Below, in pieces: positions 17,027-29,336 of a DNA stretch of 64,000 bases. The DNA is taken from positions 3,481,001 to 3,545,000 of the forward strand of contig NZ_JAVDYC010000001.1 in assembly GCF_031458255.1 (NCBI RefSeq), read 5' to 3'. The notes below the pieces were generated by a model. That model was not told the origin of the DNA. It worked only from the letters and a program-made list of their open reading frames with translations, and made no database searches. How positions within the stretch are numbered: the first letter of the stretch is position 1; the number at the start of each line of letters is the position of its first letter. The DNA is from Catenuloplanes niger. Its GTDB lineage: Bacteria > Actinomycetota > Actinomycetes > Mycobacteriales > Micromonosporaceae. The translations under genes were made by a program, and so were the position numbers.

Positions 17027-18679
17027 TCAGGTCGTCTTCGGGTGCGGTTCGGATGCGATCCGCCGGTACGGCTGACCGAGCGGCGGCCGGCGGTCCGGCT
17101 CGCCCTTGCGCGGCCAGAACGAACAGGCGCGCTCGGCCTGCGCGGTGATGGTCAGCGACGGGTTCACGCCCAGGTTCGCGGTGACCGCGGCGCCGTCCAG
17201 CACGTGCAGCCCGGGATGGCCGAAGACCCGGTGGTACGGGTCGATCACGCCGTCCGCCGGCGTCGCGCCGATCGTGGCGCCGCCCAGGATGTGCGCGGTC
17301 AGCGGGATGTCGAACGCCTCGGTCACCGCGCCGCCCGGCACGCCGCCGATCTCCTCGGCCAGCGCCCGCACCGCCGCGTTGCCGGCCGGCAGCCAGGTCG
17401 GGTTCGGCGCGCCGTGCCCCGGCCGGCTGCGCAGCGTCCAGCCGCCGAGACGGCGACGGTACGTCGTGGTGATCGAGTTGTCCGCCGCCTGCATGACCAG
17501 CGCGATGATGGTCCGCTCCGACCAGCGCCGCACGGAGAGCATGCGCAGCGTGGTCAGCGGCGTCCGGGCCAGCGCGCCGAGCCAGCGCAGCGTGCGCCGG
17601 GGTCCGCCGTCGGTGAGCGCGGTCTGCAGCAGGCCCATCAGGTTCGCGCCCCGGCCGTACCGCACGCCCTCGATGTGCGTGTGCTCGTCCGGGTGGAACG
17701 AGCTGGTGATCGCCACGCCGTCGGTGTAGTCCAGGCCGGCCGGTGGGCGCAGCACGGACGCGCCGAGCACGGCCTCGGAGTTGGTCCGGGTGAGCGCGCC
17801 GACGCGCGCGGAGAGGTGCGGCAGGTCGCCGGTGGCGCGCCCGCGGTGCAGCAGACGCTGGGTGCCGAGCGCACCGGCCGCGAGCACCACCTGGTCCGCC
17901 TCGATCGTCCGCCGGTGCCGGCGGAGGCGCGCTCCGGTCCGTACCGTGTCGATCCGGTAGCGGTCTCCGGCCGCGCGCACCGCGGTCACCGTGGTCAGCG
18001 GCAGGACCGTCACGCCGGCCCGCTCCGCGAGGTAGAGGTAGTTCTTCACCAGCGTGTTCTTCGCACCGTGCCGGCAACCGGTCATGCAGCTGCCGCAGTG
18101 CGTGCAGCCGGTGCGGTCCGGCCCGGCACCGCCGAAGTAGGGGTCCGGCACGGTCCGGCCCGGCTCGCCGAGGAAGACGCCGACCGGCGTCGCATGCACG
18201 GTGTCCGCCACCCCCATCCGCGCCGCGACCGCGCGCATCGCCCGGTCCGCGGCCGTCACGCGCGGATAGACGGTGACGCCGAGCATGCGCTTGGCCAGCG
18301 CGTAGTGCGGGGCCAGCTCGGCGCGCCAGTCCGTGATGTCCCGCCAGGCCGGGTCGTCGTAGAACGCGGGCAGCGGCTCGTAGAGCGTGTTCGCGTAGAC
18401 CAGGCTGCCGCCACCGACCCCGGCGCCGGACACCACCAGCACGCCCGAGGACCGGGAGCCGCGCTCACCGCGCAGCAGCGTGATGCGCTGCAGTCCGAAG
18501 CAGCCGAGCGCGGGCGCCCAGAGGAACCGGCGCAGCCGCCAGGAGGTCTCCGGGAACTCGTCGTCGGCGAACCGGCGCCCGGCCTCCAGCACGGCGACCC
18601 GGTAGCCCTTCTCGGCCAGGCGCAGCGCGGCGACGCTGCCACCGAAGCCGGACCCGACCACGACCACGTCGAATCGCAT
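17027..18679 (-). CDS. GMC-family FAD oxidoreductase (cholesterol-oxidase-like)
   Basis: A ~550-residue flavoprotein. The Rossmann FAD site VVVGSGFGGSVAALRLAEKG begins at residue 5. It continues with RSSGVLVVSGAGVGGGSLVYAN, a cysteine cluster TGCTHCGSCMTGCRHGAKNT, and the C-terminal FAD/substrate motif HVLDGAAVTANLGVNPSLTI. The Cys cluster and overall layout match the bacterial cholesterol oxidase/steroid-type GMC enzymes with a ferredoxin-like CxxCxxC insert, rather than choline or glucose oxidases. The substrate is unknown. ATG at 18679 starts the fold; an in-frame TTG at 18706 exists but would overlap the upstream gene. A perfect 14-bp palindrome lies 11 bp upstream of the ATG and may control it. 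No Shine-Dalgarno is visible. Confidence 0.88.
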   Translation of the reverse strand: MRFDVVVVGSGFGGSVAALRLAEKGYRVAVLEAGRRFADDEFPETSWRLRRFLWAPALGCFGLQRITLLRGERGSRSSGVLVVSGAGVGGGSLVYANTLYEPLPAFYDDPAWRDITDWRAELAPHYALAKRMLGVTVYPRVTAADRAMRAVAARMGVADTVHATPVGVFLGEPGRTVPDPYFGGAGPDRTGCTHCGSCMTGCRHGAKNTLVKNYLYLAERAGVTVLPLTTVTAVRAAGDRYRIDTVRTGARLRRHRRTIEADQVVLAAGALGTQRLLHRGRATGDLPHLSARVGALTRTNSEAVLGASVLRPPAGLDYTDGVAITSSFHPDEHTHIEGVRYGRGANLMGLLQTALTDGGPRRTLRWLGALARTPLTTLRMLSVRRWSERTIIALVMQAADNSITTTYRRRLGGWTLRSRPGHGAPNPTWLPAGNAAVRALAEEIGGVPGGAVTEAFDIPLTAHILGGATIGATPADGVIDPYHRVFGHPGLHVLDGAAVTANLGVNPSLTITAQAERACSFWPRKGEPDRRPPLGQPYRRIASEPHPKTT

Positions 18680-18689
18680 GAATGCATGA

Positions 18690-18703
18690 TTACCGATCGG
18701 TAA
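18690..18703. promoter_or_regulatory. Perfect 14-bp palindrome TTACCGATCGGTAA, TetR-type operator
   Basis: TTACCGATCGGTAA reads identically on both strands. It sits 11 bp upstream of the GMC oxidoreductase ATG and overlaps the stop of the GGDEF gene. Its TNACCG/CGGTNA half-sites are typical of TetR-family repressors. No such gene is adjacent, so the regulator would act in trans. Confidence 0.6.
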
Positions 18704-20177
18704 CAAGAACGCCAGGGCGCCGGCTCCGCTTGTGCGTGTACATCGCCGCGTCCGCGGCGCCCAGCAGCTCGTCCGCGGTCGGGTGGTCGCCGCTGTTCGC
18801 GTGCCCGATGCTCAGCTCCGGCACCAGCACGGCGGACGGCAGCGAGATAGGCCGGCAGACCGCGCTGGTCAGCCGGGACACGATGGTCTCGACGTCCTCC
18901 GGCTTGGCCTGGTCGTCGCAGAGGATCACGAACTCGTCGCCGCCGAGCCGGGCCACCGTGTCCGACGGGCGCACGCTCTGCCGCAGCCGGCTCGCGACCG
19001 TGGTCAGCAGCGCGTCGCCGATCGCGTGCCCGAGCGTGTCGTTGACCTCCTTGAACCGGTCCAGGTCCAGGTAGAGCAGGGTGACCGTCTTGCCGGTGCG
19101 CCGGGTGCGGCTCAGCGCCATGGTCAGGCGGTCCATCAGCAGCGCGCGGTTCGGCAGGTCGGTGAGCGTGTCATGGGTGGCCATGTGGGCCAGGCGGGCC
19201 TCGTACCGGCCGCGCTCCGCCTCCATCTGCTGCTGGGCCGTGATGTCCCGGAGGAACGCGTTCGCCTCCATCCGGCCGTTGTGCTCCGTGATCCAGAGCT
19301 TCATCTCCACCGGTACGTCGCGGCCGCTGCGGTGCCGGGCCACCACCCGGATCGGATCGCCGGTGGCCAGCGTCGGCACCCGGGTGCGGAGCAGGCGCGC
19401 GAACCCGGCGTCGTGCGCGGCCCGGTCCTGCGGCTGGATCAGCACGTCCCGCAGCGGGCGGCCGATCACCTGCGCGGCCGGCCAGCCGAACGTGCGCTCC
19501 GCGGCCGCGTTCCACTCCGTGATCGCGCCCTCCTCGTCCATGCTGACCAGCGCGTCACCGGCGGTCTCGATGATCCGGGACAGGCGCTGCCGCTGCTCCT
19601 GCAACAGGCGGTGCTCCGCGGCGTGCGCGGTGATGTCCCGCCCGACCACGGCCACGCCGACGATCTCCCCGGTGCGGTCCCGGACCGGGGACACGGACGC
19701 GGACATCTCGATCGTCCGGCCGTCCTTGCGCACGTAGGAGTGCTGCTGGTTGAGGAAGACCTCGCCGTCCGCGATCCGCGGCAGCAGCCCGAGCGCGCGC
19801 TCCGGGTCGTCCTCGGCCAGCAGCAGGCTGCCGTGCCGGCCGATGATCTCCTCGGCCCGGTAGCCGAAGATGCGCTCGGCGGACGGGTTCCAGCTGTCGA
19901 TCACGCCGTCCAGCGTGAGGCCGATCACCGCGTCGTCGCACCACTCCACGATCGCGGCCAGCCGGGCGGCCGCGGAGACCGTCCGGCGCTGCCGCCAGTG
20001 GTGCAGCGCGAGCAGGACGATCGCGGTGCCGCCGACCGCCACGATGCCCGCGAAGACCGCCTCCGGCGGCGTGACCGGCCCGTCCACGAACATCCACACC
20101 ACGTCGACCGTGGCCAGCACCACCAGGGTCAGCAGCACGGAGAGGAACAGCCAGGCGCGGTCGAACGGTCGGATCAC
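18690..20177 (-). CDS. Membrane diguanylate cyclase with two PAS domains
   Basis: A 495-residue signalling enzyme that makes c-di-GMP from two GTP. Two N-terminal membrane helices (FLSVLLTLVVLATVDVVWMF and EAVFAGIVAVGGTAIVLLAL) precede PAS 1 (~75-185) and PAS 2 (~200-310). The GGDEF domain starts near residue 330 (HDTLTDLPNRALLMDRLTMA). The active site GGDEF is intact at 412-416. A product-inhibition I-site RPSD sits five residues upstream, so it should be an active, feedback-controlled cyclase. There is no EAL domain. The GTG start at 20177 has GGGGG upstream. It is divergent from the LytR-CpsA-Psr gene. The PAS ligand is unknown. Confidence 0.93.
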   Translation of the reverse strand: MIRPFDRAWLFLSVLLTLVVLATVDVVWMFVDGPVTPPEAVFAGIVAVGGTAIVLLALHHWRQRRTVSAAARLAAIVEWCDDAVIGLTLDGVIDSWNPSAERIFGYRAEEIIGRHGSLLLAEDDPERALGLLPRIADGEVFLNQQHSYVRKDGRTIEMSASVSPVRDRTGEIVGVAVVGRDITAHAAEHRLLQEQRQRLSRIIETAGDALVSMDEEGAITEWNAAAERTFGWPAAQVIGRPLRDVLIQPQDRAAHDAGFARLLRTRVPTLATGDPIRVVARHRSGRDVPVEMKLWITEHNGRMEANAFLRDITAQQQMEAERGRYEARLAHMATHDTLTDLPNRALLMDRLTMALSRTRRTGKTVTLLYLDLDRFKEVNDTLGHAIGDALLTTVASRLRQSVRPSDTVARLGGDEFVILCDDQAKPEDVETIVSRLTSAVCRPISLPSAVLVPELSIGHANSGDHPTADELLGAADAAMYTHKRSRRPGVLVTDR

Positions 20178-20319
20178 CGTTGCCCCCTTTCGCCGCGTTC
20201 AGCCTGCCCCCGCACCATCGGCACGGGTGACGCAAATCGCAGAAAACCCGCTGAGTGTCGTGGGGCGGCAACGCGCGGCGGGCGTCATGCGTCTTCCCAC
20301 TGCGGGAAAGGATGTCGAT

Positions 20320-21402
20320 ATGCCACGGCGGCGCCTGCTCATCGTCTCACTCACGGCCGCGCTCGCGGTGCTGATCGCCGGAGGTGCGTACGCGGTAGCG
20401 CGGGCCCGGCCGGCCGGTCCGGTCGCCGGCCCGCCACCGTCCCCGGCCGGGCCGTCGTCCCCGGCCGGCGCGTCGTCCACGCCGTCGCCGCCGCCCGGCG
20501 CGGACATCACCGGCGGGCCGCTGAACCTGCTGATCGTCGGCCTGGACACGCGCGTCGACGAGCCGGGCTGGCGGCCGCACTCGGACGCGCTGCTGATCCT
20601 GCACGTCACCCGGGACCTGCGCGCGGCGTACCTCACGTCGCTGCCGCGGGATCTGGTGGTGGACGTGCCCGCGTTCCCGCCGGCCGGCTTCCCGGGCGGC
20701 AAGCACAAGATCACCGACGCGATGGCGTACGGCAGCGTGGTGCCCGGCGGGCGGCCGGACCCGGCGCAGGGCGTCCGGCTGCTGGCCACCACGGTCGGCG
20801 GCTACACCGGGATCAGGGACTTCGACGCGACCGCGGTGATCAGCATGGAGGGCTACGACGAGCTGATCGACGCGCTCGGCGGCGTACGGATCCGGGTGGA
20901 CGTGCAGACGCCGTCGATCCACCGGAAGCCGGACGGCACCCGGCGGGCCGGGGACGGCGACCCGCAGCAGATCTACCGGGTCGGCACGATGACCATGACC
21001 GGCTGGCAGGCGATCGACTACGCCCGGCAGCGCTACCTGGCCGGCGGCGACTACACCCGGCAGCGTCACCACCGGCAGCTGCTCAAGGCGATGCTGACCG
21101 CGGCCACCGACCAGGGCCTGCTGCGGGACGCCGCGCGGATGGAATCGGTGCTGGCCGCGGTCGGCGACATGCTGGTCCTCGACGGCGGCGCGCACACCGC
21201 GGTGGACCTCGCGTTCGCGCTGAGCCACCTCCGGCCCGCGGACCTGACGCTGGTCGGCCTGCCGGGCGACGCGGTCCGCGAGGTCGGCGAGTACCGCGGC
21301 GAGGCGCTGCGGCCGCCCTCCGCCGACTACTTCAAGTGCCTGCGCGCCGGCACGCTGCCCGACTTCACCCGCGACCATCCCGAGCTGGTCGACCGGGGTT
21401 GA
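20320..21402 (+). CDS. LytR-CpsA-Psr family protein (cell-wall glycopolymer ligase)
   Basis: A 360-residue protein. A single N-terminal signal-anchor helix (LLIVSLTAALAVLIAGGAYA) is followed by a Pro/Ser-rich linker (~35-65). The LCP domain opens with LNLLIVGLDTR, a typical first strand. Later come SDALLILHVTRDLRAAYLTS, LPRDLVVDVP and the Arg-rich YARQRYLAGGDYTRQRHHRQ, which binds the polyprenyl-pyrophosphate substrate. LCP enzymes attach teichoic-acid-like or arabinogalactan polymers to peptidoglycan on the outside of the membrane. ATG 20320 has AAAGGA upstream at good spacing; ATG 20287 is an alternative. It is monocistronic and divergent from the cyclase. Confidence 0.93.
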   Translation: MPRRRLLIVSLTAALAVLIAGGAYAVARARPAGPVAGPPPSPAGPSSPAGASSTPSPPPGADITGGPLNLLIVGLDTRVDEPGWRPHSDALLILHVTRDLRAAYLTSLPRDLVVDVPAFPPAGFPGGKHKITDAMAYGSVVPGGRPDPAQGVRLLATTVGGYTGIRDFDATAVISMEGYDELIDALGGVRIRVDVQTPSIHRKPDGTRRAGDGDPQQIYRVGTMTMTGWQAIDYARQRYLAGGDYTRQRHHRQLLKAMLTAATDQGLLRDAARMESVLAAVGDMLVLDGGAHTAVDLAFALSHLRPADLTLVGLPGDAVREVGEYRGEALRPPSADYFKCLRAGTLPDFTRDHPELVDRG

Positions 21403-21440
21403 GGTGACCCGCCACGGATCAGTCAGGGAGGAGCCCCGGC

Positions 21441-21500
21441 GACGACCGGTGCCCGCGGGAGCATGCGGACGCCGGCCACGCCGGAAGCGGGAATATCGTC
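21441..21500 (+). repeat. Dispersed intergenic repeat, copy A
   Basis: First of four related ~60-bp sequences. The conserved core is CGGTGCCCGCGGGAGCATGC, followed by CACGCCGGAAGCGGGAATAT. It lies in the gap between convergent genes (LCP protein and M1 peptidase). The family is described in the findings. Confidence 0.75.
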
Positions 21501-21502
21501 CG

Positions 21503-22924
21503 TCACGGCTTCGCCGGTGGGGTTCCGGCGAACAGCCACGCGTCGAAGAGGCCGCGGAGCGGGCGGCCGGAGACGCGCTCCGCGAGGGCGATGAAGTCCG
21601 TGGTGACCGCGGTGCCGTTGCGCCGCTCGCCGGTCCACGCCTTGAGGATCGTGAAGAACGCGTCGTCGCCGACGGTCCGGCGCAGCGCGTGCACCGTCAG
21701 CGCGCCCCGGTGGTAGACCGCGTTGCTGAAGATGTTGGCGCGGCCGGGGTCACCGGTCGGGATGCTCCAGTCCGTGCCCGCATAGGTCGAGTCGAACACC
21801 TCCTGCACCCCGACGCCCCGGTTGTGCTCGTCCCACAGCCACTGCGCGTACGTGGCGAAGCCCTCGTTCAGCCAGATGTGCTGCCAGCCGCCGATCGACA
21901 CGCTGTTGCCGAACCACTGGTGGGCCAGCTCGTGCGCGACCAGCCAGGTGCCGTCGTCCCCGCGCCGGAAGTAGTCCGGGCCGTAGACCGGGCGGGACTG
22001 GTTCTCCAGCGCGAACTTGACGGTCTCGTCCGCGACGATCACACCCCCGTAGGCGTCCATCGGGTACGGCCCGAAGCGCTCCGCCAGGAAGTCCGCGATC
22101 TCACCGGTCCGCGCCATGGCCGCGTCCTCGACCCCGCCCGCCGGGATGGACGCGGCGACCGCCGTGACGATCGGGCGGCCCCGGTGCTGCCCGGACGAGA
22201 CCCGGAAGTCGCCGACCACCATGGTCGCGAGGTAGCTGGCCATCGGCACCCGCTCGGCCCACCGCCAGGTGGTCCAGCCGTCCGCCGTGGTGGTGCCCTC
22301 GGGCGTGCCGTTGCTGAGCGCGACGCGGCCCTGCGGAACCGTGATCTCCAGGTCGTAGGAGGCCTTGTCCAGCGGGTGGTCGTTGACCGGGAACCAGGAA
22401 CCGGCCGACTCGGGCTGGCCGATCACCACCGCGCCGTCCGGCGTGTGCCGGAAGCCGCCGCGGCCGAGCGCGGAATCGCCGATCATCGTGGGCACCCCGG
22501 CGTAGTCGATCTCCGCGGTGAACTCACCGGTGAGCTCGGCCTCCGGCGTGACCAGCAGCTCGCCGCCGTACTGCCGGGTCACCGCGGGCCGGCCGCCGAC
22601 CTCGGCCCGGCTGACCGGCAGACCGGCGAAGTCCAGGTTGAACCGCCGCAGCGGCGCGAGCGCGGTCGCGGTGAGCACGACCGTGCCGGTCAGCCGGTCG
22701 GTGCCCGGGTCGTAGCGGACCTGCAGCCGGTAGTGGCGCACGTCGTAGCCGCCGTTGCCGTAGCGCGGGAAGTAGGGATCACCGAGGCCGTCGGCGCCGA
22801 AGCCGGGCCCGGACTCGGGCGTGGTCTCGGACACCAGGCCGGGCACGGTCTCGGCCGCGATGGTGCCGCAGCCGGCCAGCGCGCCGGCCAGCAGCAGCGC
22901 CGCGGCTCTCACGAAGGGTGACAC
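21503..22924 (-). CDS. M1-family metallopeptidase lipoprotein (copy 1)
   Basis: A 473-residue secreted peptidase. A short signal peptide ends in the lipobox LAGC (Cys ~19), so it should be lipid-anchored outside the membrane. The aminopeptidase-N-like N-terminal domain starts [20 protein letters not shown]. The zinc site HELAH is at 331-335 with the third ligand Glu354 (NEGF), giving the canonical HExxHx18E spacing. The GAMEN exopeptidase motif is replaced by FALENQSRP. It lacks the large C-terminal domain of full-length PepN (~850 aa). It is a close paralogue of the next gene and lies 40 bp from it on the same strand. Its natural substrates are unknown. Confidence 0.93.
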   Translation of the reverse strand: MSPFVRAAALLLAGALAGCGTIAAETVPGLVSETTPESGPGFGADGLGDPYFPRYGNGGYDVRHYRLQVRYDPGTDRLTGTVVLTATALAPLRRFNLDFAGLPVSRAEVGGRPAVTRQYGGELLVTPEAELTGEFTAEIDYAGVPTMIGDSALGRGGFRHTPDGAVVIGQPESAGSWFPVNDHPLDKASYDLEITVPQGRVALSNGTPEGTTTADGWTTWRWAERVPMASYLATMVVGDFRVSSGQHRGRPIVTAVAASIPAGGVEDAAMARTGEIADFLAERFGPYPMDAYGGVIVADETVKFALENQSRPVYGPDYFRRGDDGTWLVAHELAHQWFGNSVSIGGWQHIWLNEGFATYAQWLWDEHNRGVGVQEVFDSTYAGTDWSIPTGDPGRANIFSNAVYHRGALTVHALRRTVGDDAFFTILKAWTGERRNGTAVTTDFIALAERVSGRPLRGLFDAWLFAGTPPAKP

Positions 22925-22964
22925 ACTGTGGAAGACACCGGCCCGGCCGGAAAGGTTGCAGAAT

Positions 22965-24419
22965 CTACGGTTTCGGCACCGGCGGCTGGGTGGTGCCGAA
23001 GAGCCAGGCGTCGAAGAGGGGGCGCAGCGACTTACCGGAGACGCGCTCGGACAGCGAGACGAAGTCGGCGGTGACCGCGTTGCCGTTGCGTCGCTCGCCG
23101 GTCCACGCCTTGAGAATCCTGAAGAACGCGTCGTCGCCGACGGTCAGCCGCAGCGCGTGCACGGTGAGCGCGCCACGCCGGTAGACCGCGCCGCTGAAGA
23201 TGTTCGCCGGGCCGGGATCGCCGGTCGGGATGCTCCAGTCCATCAGGCGGTAGACGTCGTCGAACTGCGACTGGACGCTGATCTTCCGGTCCTTCTCGGC
23301 CCACAGCCACTCGGCGTAGGAGGCGAAGCCCTCGTTCAGCCAGATGTGCTGCCAGCCGCCGATCGACACGCTGTCGCCGAACCACTGGTGGGCCAGCTCG
23401 TGCGCGACCACCCAGGTGCTGTCCGACCCGGCGCGGAAGAACGACGGGCCGTAGACCGGGCGGGACTGGGTCTCCAACGCATAGCTGATCCGCGGGTCCG
23501 CGACGACCACACCGCCGTAGGACTCGAACGGGTACGGCCCGAACTGCGTCTCCAGGAAGTCCGCGACCTCGGCGGTGCGGGCCATCGCGCGGTCCGCGTC
23601 GCCGTCCGCCGGGAACGAGGACGCGACCGCGGTCAGGATCGGCCGGTTCCGGTGGCTGCCCGAGGTGATCCGGTAGTCGCCGATCACCAGCGTGGTCAGG
23701 TACGGCGCCATCGGCGCGCGCTCGGCCCACCGCCAGGTGGTCCAGCCGTCCGCGGTGGTGGTGCCCTCGGGCGTGCCGTTGCTGAGCGCGGACAGGCCCT
23801 CCGGGACCGAGATCGCCAGGTCGAACGTGGCCTTGTCGAGCGGGTGGTCGTTGACCGGGAACCAGGAGCTGGCGGACTCGGGCTGACCGAGCGCGATCGC
23901 GCCGTCGTCGGTGTGCAGCCAGCCGCCGTCGCCGAGGATCGCCTTGATCGGCTGCGGCACGCCGGCGTAGTCGATCTCCACCGTGAAGTCGCCGCGCACC
24001 ACGGCCGCCGGCGTGACGACCAGCTCGGACTCCTCCTGCCGCGCGGTGGCCGGCTGCCCGTTCACGGTGACTTTGCTGGTCGGCAGGCCGGTGAAGTCGA
24101 GGTTGAACCGCCGCAGCGGTGCCGCCGCCACCGCGGTGATCGCGACGCGCCCGGTCAGCCGGTCGGTGGCCGGGTCGTAGCGGACCTGGATGCCGTAGTG
24201 GCCGACGTCGTAGCCGCCGTTGCCGTAGCGGGGGAAGTAGGGGTCGCCGATGCCCTCGGCGCCGACGCCGTCCGCACCGCCCGTGCCGGACGGTAGCCCG
24301 GTCGGGGTGCGCGGCGGTGACGTGCACGCCGTCGTCAGCAGCGCGGCGATCAGCACGGCCGCCGCGCTCCGCCGCAGGCCGCGCCGGCCGTTCTCCCGGT
24401 CGCTCTTCCGCAGACTCAC
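22965..24419 (-). CDS. M1-family metallopeptidase lipoprotein (copy 2)
   Basis: A 484-residue paralogue of the downstream peptidase. The N-terminus ([20 protein letters not shown]) is a signal peptide with lipobox TTAC. The mature part opens [20 protein letters not shown]. The zinc motif HELAH is at 340-344 with Glu363, and the GAMEN position reads YALETQSRP. Whole blocks are identical to copy 1, e.g. [20 protein letters not shown] and [16 protein letters not shown], so the pair is a recent tandem duplication. The frame is open far upstream over guaB3, but GTG at 24419 begins the signal peptide and is the sensible start. Confidence 0.92.
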   Translation of the reverse strand: MSLRKSDRENGRRGLRRSAAAVLIAALLTTACTSPPRTPTGLPSGTGGADGVGAEGIGDPYFPRYGNGGYDVGHYGIQVRYDPATDRLTGRVAITAVAAAPLRRFNLDFTGLPTSKVTVNGQPATARQEESELVVTPAAVVRGDFTVEIDYAGVPQPIKAILGDGGWLHTDDGAIALGQPESASSWFPVNDHPLDKATFDLAISVPEGLSALSNGTPEGTTTADGWTTWRWAERAPMAPYLTTLVIGDYRITSGSHRNRPILTAVASSFPADGDADRAMARTAEVADFLETQFGPYPFESYGGVVVADPRISYALETQSRPVYGPSFFRAGSDSTWVVAHELAHQWFGDSVSIGGWQHIWLNEGFASYAEWLWAEKDRKISVQSQFDDVYRLMDWSIPTGDPGPANIFSGAVYRRGALTVHALRLTVGDDAFFRILKAWTGERRNGNAVTADFVSLSERVSGKSLRPLFDAWLFGTTQPPVPKP

Positions 24420-24481
24420 GGCGGCAACGGTATCCGACCGCGGGCCGCGCCCCGTGACGGAACGCGGCCCGTGATCAGGCG

Positions 24482-25597
24482 TCAGTCCAGGACCAGCGAG
24501 ACCTTCTGGAACTCCTTGAGGTCCCGGTAGCCGCACTTCGCCATCGCCCGGCGCAGGCCGCCGAACAGGTTCAGCTGACCGCTCGGGTCCGCGGCCGGGC
24601 CGTAGAGCAGCGTCTCCAGCGAGCCGAGCGGCTCGTTGGCCGGGCCGAACGAGCCACGCGGCAGGTTCGGGTGGCTGGCCGCGGAGTGCCACCAGGCACC
24701 GGCCGCCGGCGCGCCCTCGGCCAGCGACAGCGGCTCGCCGAGCATCACCGCGTCCGCGCCGCAGCCGAGCGCCTTCGCGATGTCGCCGGAGGTGGAGATG
24801 CCACCGTCCGCGATCAGGTGCACGTACCGGCCGCCGGTCTCGTCCAGGTAGTCCCGGCGGGCCGCGGCCGCGTCCGCGATCGCGGTCGCCATCGGCACCC
24901 GGATGCCGAGCACGGTGTCGGTGGTGGCCCACTCGTCCGCGCCGATGCCCACGATCACGCCGGCCGCGCCGGTACGCATCAGGTGCAGCGCGGTCTTGTA
25001 GTCCGTGCAGCCGCCGACGATGACCGGCAGGTCCAGGTCGGCGATGAATTCCTTGAGGTTCAGTGGCTCGTCCGTGGTGGACACGTGCTCCGCGGAGACC
25101 AGCGTGCCCTGGATGACGAGCAGGTCCACGCCCGCGTCCAGGATCACCGGCGCCAGCGCCAGCGTGTGCTGCGGCGACACGCGCACCGCGACGGTCACGC
25201 CGCCCGCACGGATCTGCCGGACCCGCTCGGCGATCAGCTCCGGCTTGATCGGCTCGGAGTAGATCTCCTGCAGCCGGGGCGTGGCCGACTCGTCGTCGCT
25301 CAGCCCGGCCAGCTCCGCGAGGACCTTGGTCGGGTCCTCGTAGCGGGTCCAGAGACCCTCCACGTTGAGCACGCCGAGACCGCCGAGGCGGCCGAGCGCG
25401 ATCGCGGTGTCCGGGCTCATGGTGGCGTCCGACGGGTGCGCCACACACGGGATCTTGAAGGGGTACGCGTCCAGCTGCCACACCGTGGAGACGTCGTCGA
25501 CGTCCCGGGTGCGGCGGCTCGGCACGATCGCTATGTCGGACAGGTGGTAACCGCGCTGCGCGGTCTTGCCCAGCCCGATCTCGACGACGTCACGCAC
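24482..25597 (-). CDS. guaB3: GuaB3-family IMP dehydrogenase-related protein
   Basis: A 371-residue TIM-barrel protein of the IMP dehydrogenase/GMP reductase superfamily, without CBS domains. Typical GuaB3 segments are MRDVVEIGLGKTAQRGYHLS, RRTRDVDDVSTVWQLDAYPF and the phosphate-binding [20 protein letters not shown]. The loop that carries the catalytic Cys in IMPDH (GSICTTR type, present in the neighbour) reads GIGADEWATTDTVLG here, with no Cys. Classical IMPDH chemistry is therefore doubtful. A role in guanine nucleotide balance is inferred from its fixed position beside guaB in actinobacteria. The GTG start has GGAGC upstream; 24 bp separate it from guaB. Confidence 0.93.
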   Translation of the reverse strand: MRDVVEIGLGKTAQRGYHLSDIAIVPSRRTRDVDDVSTVWQLDAYPFKIPCVAHPSDATMSPDTAIALGRLGGLGVLNVEGLWTRYEDPTKVLAELAGLSDDESATPRLQEIYSEPIKPELIAERVRQIRAGGVTVAVRVSPQHTLALAPVILDAGVDLLVIQGTLVSAEHVSTTDEPLNLKEFIADLDLPVIVGGCTDYKTALHLMRTGAAGVIVGIGADEWATTDTVLGIRVPMATAIADAAAARRDYLDETGGRYVHLIADGGISTSGDIAKALGCGADAVMLGEPLSLAEGAPAAGAWWHSAASHPNLPRGSFGPANEPLGSLETLLYGPAADPSGQLNLFGGLRRAMAKCGYRDLKEFQKVSLVLD

Positions 25598-25621
25598 GGG
25601 GTCAGCTCCAGCCTTCTCGGA

Positions 25622-28590
<2,969 letters not shown>

Positions 28591-28859
28591 AGTGATCCTC
28601 CTCTCCTCATAGGAGGAGACCACGAACCTGGGGCAGTATTACGCGCTTTCGACGGATAGAAGAGGAAACTTCCGGACACCTCGCCACGCCGGGGAACTGC
28701 GTGCGAATAACGATTCGATCTGTCATGTGTGAGCACTCCTCCCCCTGGGTAGAACGGCGTCAGGTCGGATCGGATGCGCCTGTTGTGGTCGCCGCCATCA
28801 TCCGGCTCTTCCGGTTGAGCCACATGAGCCGTCGCGCGGCGCCGCGAGGGAGGGTGTCG

Positions 28860-29249
28860 ATGTCCAACGTTCGCAGACTGCCCGGTCCCATCTCCGACCT
28901 CTGGGAATGGCAGCGACTCGGCCTGTGCCGAGGACGCGACAGCGCACAGTTCTTCCACCCGGACGGCGAACGGGGCTCGTCCCGGAACCGGCGCGAGACC
29001 AAGGCCAAGCAGGTCTGCGGTGCCTGCCCGGTCCGGGCCCAGTGCGCGGCGCACGCGCTCTCCGTCCGCGAGCCGTACGGCGTCTGGGGCGGCTTCAGCG
29101 AGTCCGAGCGCCTGCGCCTGCTGGCCGTCGGCTGGGAGGACCTCGCCGACCGCCGGCACAGCGCGGTCGACGTGGCGCGCCTGGAGGCCCGCCTCGGCGC
29201 GCCTCACAAGACCGCCGTCCCGGCGCAGCGCAGGCCCACCGCGGCCTGA
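28860..29249 (+). CDS. WhiB-family iron-sulfur transcription factor (WhiD-like)
   Basis: A 129-residue WhiB protein. Four cysteines, Cys23, Cys53, Cys56 and Cys62 (GLCRGRD, VCGACPVRAQC), bind a 4Fe-4S cluster. The GVWGG turn (EPYGVWGGFSESERLRL) contacts the sigma factor. The C-terminal basic tail is short. ATG at 28860 (MSNVRRLPGPISDLWEWQ) has GGGAGGG 5 nt upstream; the frame is open to 28701, but the upstream residues do not look like WhiB. It is divergent from the BldM-like gene, an arrangement that matches the bldM/whiD pair of Streptomyces near guaB. A role in sporulation or redox-responsive gene control is inferred. Confidence 0.93.
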   Translation: MSNVRRLPGPISDLWEWQRLGLCRGRDSAQFFHPDGERGSSRNRRETKAKQVCGACPVRAQCAAHALSVREPYGVWGGFSESERLRLLAVGWEDLADRRHSAVDVARLEARLGAPHKTAVPAQRRPTAA

Positions 29250-29336
29250 ACCCCCCGTCACTTCCCAGTGAATCTTCACACCCCCGGATACGTCGCGGCG
29301 GCGCCCAATGGTTCAGCGGGCGCCGCTCTCGCGTTT

